In this document: piece after piece, positions 26,688-34,822 of the stretch
Position numbering within the stretch: the first letter of the stretch is position 1
Layout of the letters: every line of letters starts with the position of its first letter
NCBI RefSeq assembly: GCF_001999965.1
Contig: NZ_CP019646.1
Coordinates: forward strand, 1,364,001-1,428,000
DNA: 64,000 nt
DNA from: Limihaloglobus sulfuriphilus
GTDB taxonomy: Bacteria; Planctomycetota; Phycisphaerae; Sedimentisphaerales; Sedimentisphaeraceae
Direction: 5' to 3'
Notes under the pieces: model-generated
Seen by the model: the letters and a program-made list of their open reading frames with translations, nothing else
Told to the model about the DNA's origin: nothing
Database searches by the model: none
Translations under genes and position numbers: made by a program

Positions 26688-28100
26688 TCAAACCTCAAAG
26701 GGCGTATCTTTGACAAACTTTTTCAGATACGGCTCAATTCCGCCGATACAATCGGTCGGCTTAACCGGCAGCAAATGGGCATTCCACTCGTCAAGCATTC
26801 TGCGGTGGTCTTTTACAATATCTTCATATTTGGAGTTATCATATAGATTCACCGTCTCGCCGGGATCGGCTTTCATATCAAAGAGCTGTTCAACATCATC
26901 GCCGTGATACTTGACATACTTGAAATCATTACTGCGAACCATGCGGCCGATTATATGATGTTCTGAAACAACAAACTCCCGCCAATCGGTATTATTGCCT
27001 TCAAGAAGCGGTTTAAGGCTTCTGCCCCGACTGTGAGGCGGCTCTGAAATGCCGGCATAATCACACAAGGTGCTCATAACATCAACACCGCTGACAAGAT
27101 GCGATGTATCCGTCTTTTTTTCCGCTATTCTGCCGGGCCACGAAACGACGAAAGGCACCTTTACCGACTCGTCGTAGCTGTGCCACTTGCCGACGTTCAT
27201 GTGCCGGCCGAGGCTCTCGCCGTGGTCAGCGGTTAAGATTACAATAGTATTTTCCGCATGGCCGCTGTCCTCGAGAGCGTCTATTACGCGGCCGATATCG
27301 GCATCTGCCATTTCAACCTGCCGGTAATAAATATAGCTGTAATACCGCCATTGATCCTCACTCCAGCCGCGGTAAATGCGCCCGTTCATCAGTTCACACG
27401 ATTTTGGCCGTGATGTGTGGTTGTCAGGCAGTTGCGGCAATTGATCTTCTAAGTAACTGAGCGGAAGTTTTTCCGGATTCAGCCCTTTAACCTTAACCGG
27501 CCAGAAACAAATATCATGAGGCTGTAATATAGATGTAACAAGCAGAAACGGATTGTCGCCAGAACGGTTTTTCAGATATGCTTCACAGTTGCGCGAAACC
27601 TCCGCGTCCGTCAGGTCGCCCTGTCCGCTGCCGTGCGGCAGAACGGTGAAGCCCTCAATCGCTGTCGGCTGGCCCAGGGGCAGGTGCCATTTGCCGCTGT
27701 AAACCGTCTCATAACCGTTATCACTGAACCACTGCCCCATATTGACACAGCTTCTGTGAATCGGCCTGTTATTTGATATCACGCCGGTCTCAACGGGCAT
27801 TCTGCCGGTAAAAAGAGAACTCCTGGCGGGCGAACAAATCGGGTTTGTGCTGTATGACTGCATGAAAGAATAGCCGCGATTTATCAGCCTGTCCATGTTG
27901 GGCGTACTGACATACGGATTGCCGTAAGCCGACAGTGCATCATGGCTTAGCTGATCAAGCAGGACAAACAGGAAATTCGGCCTATTAGCGGCGGGAGCAG
28001 TTTGCGCCGCCGGCGCCAGTCTGCCTGCAAGCATACCGCCTGTCACAGCAAGGCTGCCTTTAAGAAAACTCCGCCGCGTAGATGAGTATGGATTATACAT
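26688..28100 (-). CDS. Cys-type sulfatase (choline-sulfatase/S1-like)
   Basis: A 470-aa exported sulfatase. The Tat motif is STRRSFLKGS (residues 7-16). The usual metal pair DD is LDQ here (49-50), a variant seen in several S1 subfamilies. The formylglycine motif CSPAR is at Cys89 with SSLFTGR behind it. GKWHLPLG and TADHGESLGRH (second metal-site segment) are also present. A strong AAGGAGG lies 6 nt before the ATG. The start overlaps the stop of the 248-aa gene by 8 nt, so the two are translationally coupled. No extra domain. Confidence 0.92.
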   Translation of the reverse strand: MYNPYSSTRRSFLKGSLAVTGGMLAGRLAPAAQTAPAANRPNFLFVLLDQLSHDALSAYGNPYVSTPNMDRLINRGYSFMQSYSTNPICSPARSSLFTGRMPVETGVISNNRPIHRSCVNMGQWFSDNGYETVYSGKWHLPLGQPTAIEGFTVLPHGSGQGDLTDAEVSRNCEAYLKNRSGDNPFLLVTSILQPHDICFWPVKVKGLNPEKLPLSYLEDQLPQLPDNHTSRPKSCELMNGRIYRGWSEDQWRYYSYIYYRQVEMADADIGRVIDALEDSGHAENTIVILTADHGESLGRHMNVGKWHSYDESVKVPFVVSWPGRIAEKKTDTSHLVSGVDVMSTLCDYAGISEPPHSRGRSLKPLLEGNNTDWREFVVSEHHIIGRMVRSNDFKYVKYHGDDVEQLFDMKADPGETVNLYDNSKYEDIVKDHRRMLDEWNAHLLPVKPTDCIGGIEPYLKKFVKDTPFEV

Positions 28101-28839
28101 TGGAAGCCTCCTTTCTAATGTAAAGCTCTAAGCCGGAGACAAGTGCAATCAGCGGACCGTCTTTGAGCACAAAATAGCTCAGCGGCACAACCCCCCTGCC
28201 GATCTGGTCATATATATTCAACACTGCGTTTTGTCCGTTTTCAAAACTAACCTCGGCTGTTTCTCGAAAACTCAGCTTCTGCTCCGGCTTCACCTGATCA
28301 AAATGGTCAAACAGCGTAAAATCTGCCGTTTGGAAAGAGTCCGGCGATAATCTTTGAACAGCATCAAACAATGCCCAGCTGCACGCGCAGGGCCCGGAAA
28401 ATTTAACCGTCTGCTTTATGCCGGCCGAACGGGTTTCAAGATTATCTTTTGAAACTGTACCTTTTTTCTTGATACGGCATTTGTCAACCGGCTTTTTATC
28501 CGGCGTGAGTATTTTTGACTCAAAAACCCATTCCAAGGGAGTTGCCAGCTTGTCGTTTTCGCACAGCATTTCTGCCGTGACATACTGCATATAGCCGCTG
28601 TCCCCTTTAGAATCCTCAAGGAATTTTTCATAGTTCAGATCAATGCGAATTTTTTCGCCGTCATTTACGCGGCGGATTTTCAGTGTGCCTACCTTGTAGA
28701 GTATGGCAGGCAGCGGAGATGTCCAGACATCATAGATGTTTTCCCAGCCGCCTGCGGAATTAAACGGCTGCCGCGGCAAAATCAGCTCTTTCAAAGCAGG
28801 CTCACACGTATTCAGCGGAAAAGGTAGTTGTTCAGACAT
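28093..28839 (-). CDS. Unknown 248-aa protein coupled to a sulfatase
   Basis: I do not recognise a family. The protein is soluble, has no signal peptide and looks beta-rich, with several strand-like segments (KIRIDLNYEKF, EVSFENGQNAVLNIYDQIG, PLIALVSGLELYIRK). An isolated Cys-x-Cys (CACSW) lies near residue 150. The start at 28839 is supported by GGAGG 5 nt upstream; reading further to a TTG at 28851 is less likely. It overlaps the exported sulfatase gene by 8 nt, and the lack of an export signal beside a Tat-exported partner is notable. It might bind or modify a substrate in the cytoplasm; this is a guess. Confidence 0.65.
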   Translation of the reverse strand: MSEQLPFPLNTCEPALKELILPRQPFNSAGGWENIYDVWTSPLPAILYKVGTLKIRRVNDGEKIRIDLNYEKFLEDSKGDSGYMQYVTAEMLCENDKLATPLEWVFESKILTPDKKPVDKCRIKKKGTVSKDNLETRSAGIKQTVKFSGPCACSWALFDAVQRLSPDSFQTADFTLFDHFDQVKPEQKLSFRETAEVSFENGQNAVLNIYDQIGRGVVPLSYFVLKDGPLIALVSGLELYIRKEASNV

Positions 28840-28877
28840 TACTGCCTCCAATTTATCTAAAAACTATATATTCAGAA

Positions 28878-31655
28878 TTACCGTTCAAACATCCAGCCGG
28901 AGCTGAACAGCTCAAGGTCATTTGTATCTAAAACACCATTTCTGTCAAAATCTACCGGTACAAAACCATCCTCGCTGCCCCAGTATTTGCCAAAAATCAT
29001 GTAATCAATCAAATCCACAATACCGTTATTGTCAACATCACCGAGCAGACCGAAACCCTCCGGCGTTCTGCCGGCGTGGGCTGTGCCGCCGTAACAGCCA
29101 ATGTTTACACGTACATTATTATCGTCCTGGTACTCTTGAGCAAGAAAAAAGCCGGGATTACCTCCATCAATACAGGGGCTTGTATTGGCCAGCTGCCTGA
29201 CACCGACAGCGAACATCTCAGAGGTGCCCCTGGCAGAGGCCGGATGGAAGTAACCATCTCCATCAACAAAAAGCGGATCGGATTCTATGTTGCCCAGTCC
29301 CCAGTCCAAAACAGCCCCGTCCTCAAGTGTGATTCCCGACTCTCCGGAATCGATATTAGAATAACTTAGAGACAAATAAGCGTCTCTGAATGCAATCGGT
29401 GCATCTGAGCCGGATTGATTTGCCCATATAACAGTATTTTCTATTGTGACATCGCTGCCGTCAAAGGCACGTATTGCTCCGCCATTGGCCGCGGCATAAT
29501 TTTCGGTTATGGTTGAATTTAAGAGATTCAGGTTACTTTGGCGGCAATAGAGAGCCCCGCCGTTATAGATTGTAGAGTTGCCCTGCAGCAGGGAGTTCGT
29601 TATTTCCACTTGCGGGCAGTATGAAAGATAAACGCCGCCGCCGTTGGTCTGTGCGGAATTACCCATGATTATACATCTCTCTATAGTTAAATTTGAATTG
29701 TTTGCATAAACCGCGCCTCCGTTGGCACTGCTGCCGCCGCTCAATGTTACGCCTCGCAGTGTCACGCCCCCGCCCAGAGAGCCGTTTATATAAACAAGCT
29801 GGCTTTGCCCCTGAGCATCGATAACCGTATCAGCGACGACATCCCAGTCCGCAGGGTCTTCTGAGACCAGCGTCAATGATTTGTCTCCAATCAAGAGGCT
29901 CTCATAGTAGCGGCCTCTGGGGATTACAATTGTGTCTCCATCAGCGGCGTTATCGATTGCCTGCTGAATTGAAAACTCAACAACGGGATGAACCTGTATA
30001 TTTTTGATAGCATCAAGGATAGCGCTATTGCCTCTCATGCGGTCCCAGTTGTAGAGGCAGATAAAACGGCATCTCTGATCAAGATTATTTCTGAAAAAAA
30101 GCTCCCAGTTGGCAGCGGAGTTGTACCCCTGATACCATGTTTCAGCAAACCCCCAGTACGGCGAATCAGAGGCATTTATCGCGGCATCTATATCCGGCTC
30201 AAATGTCCTCATAGATGAATTAGAGCTGGTATATCTTGACCAGCCGGGGTTTGAGTATTGATTGACCGCGGCCATATTTGCCCCGCTCGCGTCAAACGGC
30301 CAGGAGTGTGTAAATAGTTTTTCGCGCGGCACACCTAAGCTGCTTGCCTTTTGCGCAAGATCCTCAAGATGCATCCCTGTTGCCGCGGCAATGTCAGATT
30401 CAGTGATGCTGCCAGATGTTTTAAGGCCCGAGGTTTTCAGTGCCGCGTAACCTATCTGCTGCACACCGTATGCCGGAGGGTTGGAGCCATTTACGCCGTA
30501 AGTGGGGTCATGAGACTCATCGTCCGGCCATGTTTCGATATAATAGTTGCCGTTAGGGTAGTGAAAGGCGTTGAGTCCTATTGAGCTTTCCCAGCCGATC
30601 TTTATGCCGACAAAAATATCTTTCCGGCTTTCTGGCAGATTCTCCCACCAGGAAAGGATAACCGGAATATAGACATCATAGGCCTGATGGCATATCTGCC
30701 TGTATTCAGGGCTCATATAATTAACCATAGGCAAAACCCGCAGCTGCCTGCCCCAGTTTCTCCAGCAGACCTTTACGGCATCGGAGGAGTCCCAGCTTGT
30801 CCATTCAACATTTTCTTTGTTCGCGGGATCATATCCCGGCCCGGAAGGATCCCACCAGTTCCACAACTGCGGAACATCGCCAAGCCAGTTCTCCACGTCA
30901 AGCTGAACCATAACGGGCACATTCCGTGCCTCAGCGGCGGCAAGGTAGGCATTGAGCTTATTCAGACCGATTGTGTTTGAATACCCCAGGCAATTTATAA
31001 TGTAGCTGCCGCCGGATTTGTACGGTGAATCAGCGGGATTAGGCACCAGTTCTGCAATCTCGCCAACCTGATCCGGAATCGGAACCGCCAGATGCTCGGT
31101 TACATTTCCAAGGACATACTTCGTGTTCCAGTCCCCCGGTTCAAAATCGGCTTTGCCCGACAATGCAAGCCAGTCAATACGAATCTCTGCATCGGCTACC
31201 TGCTCATAACCGACCTGAGAAGCAAAGGGCATATCAAGACGAATGCCGCGTATCTCGCCCTCAAACGGCTCCCCCTCTACAACAGATGAAGCAACATTCA
31301 ACCTTACTGTTTTCTGACCCGGGTATAAAGTAAAATACGCCAGGCCGTATTTGTCATCAACCCGCCAGAAGATAAACCGGCAGGGTATCCCCTCGACAGG
31401 GATTTTGTAGCCAAAAGTATTTATTGCCAGCTCTGTAAGCTCATCGGCGTTGAAGCTCGCCGCGGTTTGTATAATCGGGTACCATTCGGTGTGTGTGCCG
31501 GGGAACGTCTGAACCATGCAGCCGTCTTTTTGCTCAAGCGCAGCGGCATCACCTGCAACAGACCAGCCCTGCAAACCGTCGTTGAAATCATAAACAAGTT
31601 CAGCATAGGCGATACTGCTCAATGCAAACAATACTGACAGGAGTTTTATCTTCAT
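28878..31655 (-). CDS. Secreted fusion: paralogue 3 of the barrel family, beta-helix, dockerin
   Basis: A 925-aa protein with a signal peptide (to ~residue 18). Residues ~19-165 form a carbohydrate-binding-like beta domain (LVYDFNDGLQGWSVAGD). Residues ~175-555 are the third copy of the barrel family found at 12023 and 18307 (LWNWWDPSGPGYDP, NVEWTSW, WRNWGRQLRVLP, IGWESS, YPNGNYY, GYAALKTSGLKTSGSITE, LFTH). Residues ~560-780 are a right-handed beta-helix (ITNSLLQGNSTIYNGGALYC). The C-terminus (~868-925) is a paired dockerin-like repeat (DVDNNGIVDLIDYMIF and DFDRNGVLDTNDLELF). It lies in operon D between the GH38-like gene and the 248-aa gene. Confidence 0.78.
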   Translation of the reverse strand: MKIKLLSVLFALSSIAYAELVYDFNDGLQGWSVAGDAAALEQKDGCMVQTFPGTHTEWYPIIQTAASFNADELTELAINTFGYKIPVEGIPCRFIFWRVDDKYGLAYFTLYPGQKTVRLNVASSVVEGEPFEGEIRGIRLDMPFASQVGYEQVADAEIRIDWLALSGKADFEPGDWNTKYVLGNVTEHLAVPIPDQVGEIAELVPNPADSPYKSGGSYIINCLGYSNTIGLNKLNAYLAAAEARNVPVMVQLDVENWLGDVPQLWNWWDPSGPGYDPANKENVEWTSWDSSDAVKVCWRNWGRQLRVLPMVNYMSPEYRQICHQAYDVYIPVILSWWENLPESRKDIFVGIKIGWESSIGLNAFHYPNGNYYIETWPDDESHDPTYGVNGSNPPAYGVQQIGYAALKTSGLKTSGSITESDIAAATGMHLEDLAQKASSLGVPREKLFTHSWPFDASGANMAAVNQYSNPGWSRYTSSNSSMRTFEPDIDAAINASDSPYWGFAETWYQGYNSAANWELFFRNNLDQRCRFICLYNWDRMRGNSAILDAIKNIQVHPVVEFSIQQAIDNAADGDTIVIPRGRYYESLLIGDKSLTLVSEDPADWDVVADTVIDAQGQSQLVYINGSLGGGVTLRGVTLSGGSSANGGAVYANNSNLTIERCIIMGNSAQTNGGGVYLSYCPQVEITNSLLQGNSTIYNGGALYCRQSNLNLLNSTITENYAAANGGAIRAFDGSDVTIENTVIWANQSGSDAPIAFRDAYLSLSYSNIDSGESGITLEDGAVLDWGLGNIESDPLFVDGDGYFHPASARGTSEMFAVGVRQLANTSPCIDGGNPGFFLAQEYQDDNNVRVNIGCYGGTAHAGRTPEGFGLLGDVDNNGIVDLIDYMIFGKYWGSEDGFVPVDFDRNGVLDTNDLELFSSGWMFER

Positions 31656-31684
31656 TCTGGATCTCCGATTATGGGTATTAGCAC

Positions 31685-34597
31685 TTATTGATTTTTCGCA
31701 GCAGCCGCGATACCGAGACGAACCGATACAATTTCAGCCTTGCCGGCCTCAAAGATGACTTGATTGAAATCTTTGACTTCGAGCGGGCATTTTTCTTTTT
31801 CTTCCAGTGTAATCTTATACGCGGACTTGATACCGGCTGTGCTTGAAAGTTTGACTTTTATCGTTTTATCAGCAGTATTGAACCCTCTTAGAACAATATC
31901 ATCGCTGTATTGTGCTTTTTTGAGTGAGGTAACAATAAAATTATCGTTATCAACCGAGAAGAACGAATACGATTTGGGCAATGAGCCTTCATGTCCGCTG
32001 CACTGAGCGGCACGCAGAGCGGTTGTGTATTCATTGGCCTCTGCCGCCACGCGTCCCTTGCGGAAATTCCCGCTGTGGCAGTAAACGGCATATTTATAAC
32101 TTCTGCTGCCCTGGCACTGTGCCAGCGGCTGCGGCTCATAGGTCTCGGTTGGATTACCGGCTGTCCCGAAACAGCGCAGAAGCGTCAGCATGATACTGCG
32201 GTCTTTGTTATCCGCGACCTCATATTCCGGCAGACCCCGGTGCATAACCGAAAGGCCGCTCTTTTCATCAGAGACATCAATAAAAGAATGGCACGGCAGT
32301 GTCTTGGCCGCTTCCTCGTACCAGCCGCTGGAGTCGGGAATCCGGATATCGCGGCTGACAACATCGAAAGGCGTATCAACACTGCAATGCGTCACTTCGC
32401 TCTTGCCCGTCGGGAAACCGACCCGGAGCCTGTGGTCTTTTATGTTATTATCTATGAAAGTCTCGAATTCAAGTTTTCTGCTTGATGCGCAAAGAGTTAC
32501 CTCGGTTCTCATACGAAGCGGAACCTTAACAGAGCTTCTCTGAGGGGCGCTGTTATCTACCCATTTTTTACCGTGGGGAACGTGAATCTTTGTCTCGGAG
32601 AACAAACCCTCGGGCAGAAGCCATTCATGCTCAATACAATATCGCGACATGAGCGGCCCGGAATGTACAAGAGAAACATCTGCCGGCCGGCCTTTCGTTG
32701 TATATATCTGGTTTTTGTTTGGCGGGCAGTGTATCAGCGGGCCTCCGGCTTCGCCGCTGTCCTCAAAATAATTGAGCCCGTCATAACTGGTCTTATTTTC
32801 TTTGTCGCAGAGATTTATTGTGCCGTCAAACTGAATTTCAGCACGAATGTATTTATTCTCAAGCACATTAGGTTCAGGCGTAAGCGTCTCAACCGGCCGG
32901 TCAACAGAATTTTTGGCTTTTGCTGTAAAGCATTTGTATCCCATAGCTGGAATATCGTCAGCCTTTATTGCTACTTTGATGCGGGTTGCTTCAAAATTAG
33001 TGGCGGAGCCGTATTTAAGGTAGGTATAAACGGTATCATCGTCCTGCTCAAGAATCTGAGATGGAACCCTTTTCCCCGATTCATCAAAGATATCAATCCC
33101 CAGATCATTTTTGTACATAGTCCCGGGAATATATCTCAACCCCCATTTGTGCGGGATATCCACAGTGCATACAACTTCTTCGCTTCGCGGCTGCGGACTG
33201 CTGTTAAAGATGACAAGTCCGACCTGCTGTGAATCCAAATCAGACATATCTATATTCTGAATAACCGCTGTGAGCGAATCGCGGGTCACAGTCTCAGATA
33301 TATCCCGTGAGTTGTCATATCTCTCTATCATTGATGTGGTTATACGGTCAACATGGCATCCGCCGATACCGTCATGCTGCTGGTTTTGCAGGAGCTGTCG
33401 CCACGCTTTTTCCAACACTGATTCCGGATATCTCCGGCCGGCCAGCATAGCCCACACCGCGGAGGGCTCCGCCCACTTCTCGAGCAGGTATTCACAGGCG
33501 GTATTCATCTGCTTGAGCGGCATCCTGGCGCTGAAAACACCTATATAAAGCGGCGCAAACGGATCGCCGGAACGTTCTACATTGAGCATTTCTCCACTGA
33601 GCTGATTCAAATCATTCTCAGTGCCTTGACTTTTAAGCGATTCTTTCACTTTCTCAATGTATTCGGGCAGACTGCTTACAGTAATCTTGCCGTAATCAAT
33701 CTTGTTGTTTATTGCGTCAACAAGGTCCGGAACTATGGGATCGGGGTTTTCCTGATCAAAACCCTGTAAAAACAGCAGTTCAGGTGTGGATGCTTTATCT
33801 TTTACGGTATCAAGCAGAGTATCCATGCCGTTAAGTGCCGCGATTAAATCCTGGCGGCTGCCCTGGTTTACGAAATGATGGTTAATGTCGTGACTGTATG
33901 AATCACAAAGGTTCGCCAAAAATCCCTGGCTGCCGTCTCGGCTCAAAACGGCTTTGGCGTCAATATCGATGTAGGGCCTGTAAACATAAACCCAGAAATT
34001 GAGCCTGTGATACGATCCAAAGGTTATGCCCAGCGCATTTGTGCCGTCGGGAGACTGCCAGTTAAACTCGAGCTTGTCGATATTTGACTGGTCTATCCCG
34101 CGGTAAAACAGGATTGTATCCATCCCGAACTGACTGTATATCTGCGGCAGCTGAGAAACCTGGCCCCAGGAAAATATATTGTAGCCGGCCTTCATCACGC
34201 CGCCCATATCACCGGCTATCTTATGACCCATCAAGAGATTACGCACAAGCGCCTCGCCGCTGACCAAAAACTCCGCCGGCAGCGTGTACCACGGGCCGGC
34301 AAGAAGCCTGCCCTCGCCCACCAGCTTTTCAACTCTTTGGCGGTTTTCAGGCCGCAGCTCGAGATAATCATCGAGAAAAGAAGCCTGAGAGTCAGTATGA
34401 AAATATTTAAATCGAGGGTCCTTCTCCATTGTCTCCAGCAGTATATCAACCGCCTCAACAAGCCGCATCTGTGTCTCGCAGAACGACCAGCGGTACTCCC
34501 TGTCCCAGTGCGTATTGATGATCAAATGCATATTGTAATTCTTTGAGTCTGCATCTTTTGAGTCACTTTTCTTAGTATCAACAGGATATAAAGCCAT
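31685..34597 (-). CDS. GH38-like protein lacking the usual nucleophile
   Basis: A 970-aa cytoplasmic protein (no signal peptide) with the GH38 alpha-mannosidase architecture: catalytic barrel, three-helix bundle and C-terminal beta domains. NTHWDREY (~28-35) supplies the first zinc-binding His/Asp pair, and QQHDGIGGCHVD (~410) supplies the later His. The segment that normally reads x-D-x-F-G, holding the zinc-binding nucleophile Asp, is GYNIFSWGQVSQLPQI here, with Phe142 where Asp is expected. Activity as a normal retaining mannosidase is therefore doubtful. It is the first gene behind promoter/operator D, so it is clearly part of the regulon. Confidence 0.85.
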   Translation of the reverse strand: MALYPVDTKKSDSKDADSKNYNMHLIINTHWDREYRWSFCETQMRLVEAVDILLETMEKDPRFKYFHTDSQASFLDDYLELRPENRQRVEKLVGEGRLLAGPWYTLPAEFLVSGEALVRNLLMGHKIAGDMGGVMKAGYNIFSWGQVSQLPQIYSQFGMDTILFYRGIDQSNIDKLEFNWQSPDGTNALGITFGSYHRLNFWVYVYRPYIDIDAKAVLSRDGSQGFLANLCDSYSHDINHHFVNQGSRQDLIAALNGMDTLLDTVKDKASTPELLFLQGFDQENPDPIVPDLVDAINNKIDYGKITVSSLPEYIEKVKESLKSQGTENDLNQLSGEMLNVERSGDPFAPLYIGVFSARMPLKQMNTACEYLLEKWAEPSAVWAMLAGRRYPESVLEKAWRQLLQNQQHDGIGGCHVDRITTSMIERYDNSRDISETVTRDSLTAVIQNIDMSDLDSQQVGLVIFNSSPQPRSEEVVCTVDIPHKWGLRYIPGTMYKNDLGIDIFDESGKRVPSQILEQDDDTVYTYLKYGSATNFEATRIKVAIKADDIPAMGYKCFTAKAKNSVDRPVETLTPEPNVLENKYIRAEIQFDGTINLCDKENKTSYDGLNYFEDSGEAGGPLIHCPPNKNQIYTTKGRPADVSLVHSGPLMSRYCIEHEWLLPEGLFSETKIHVPHGKKWVDNSAPQRSSVKVPLRMRTEVTLCASSRKLEFETFIDNNIKDHRLRVGFPTGKSEVTHCSVDTPFDVVSRDIRIPDSSGWYEEAAKTLPCHSFIDVSDEKSGLSVMHRGLPEYEVADNKDRSIMLTLLRCFGTAGNPTETYEPQPLAQCQGSRSYKYAVYCHSGNFRKGRVAAEANEYTTALRAAQCSGHEGSLPKSYSFFSVDNDNFIVTSLKKAQYSDDIVLRGFNTADKTIKVKLSSTAGIKSAYKITLEEKEKCPLEVKDFNQVIFEAGKAEIVSVRLGIAAAAKNQ

Positions 34598-34632
34598 ATT
34601 GCACCTTTTATTGAAAATTTATTAAATATGTT

Positions 34633-34677
34633 TTTAAACCGTTTTAAATAATACCATATAATAGTTGTCATTGTCAA
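34633..34677 (-). promoter_or_regulatory. Promoter D with LacI-type operator
   Basis: On the minus strand: TTGACA (34672-34677), an 18-bp spacer, TATTAT (34648-34653), then the operator TTTAAACCGTTTTAAA (34633-34648). It drives the five-gene unit down to 23691. Confidence 0.85.
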
Positions 34678-34774
34678 CAGTCATATTAGATCTTTCAAAA
34701 AAAAATCAAACTTTGAGCTTAAATCTTTCGGTCAGCCATTAAGACACTTGCTTTTTGAGGCCTGAAAATTAAAA

Positions 34775-34780
34775 TATAAT
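34775..34780 (+). promoter_or_regulatory. Likely -10 box of the broken sulfatase gene
   Basis: TATAAT 43 bp before the start codon; the -35 region is poor (TTTTGA at a 16-bp spacing is the best match). Confidence 0.45.
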
Positions 34781-34822
34781 TATCAATCAATAGTTAAATC
34801 TATACTTGAAAAAGGGATAAAA

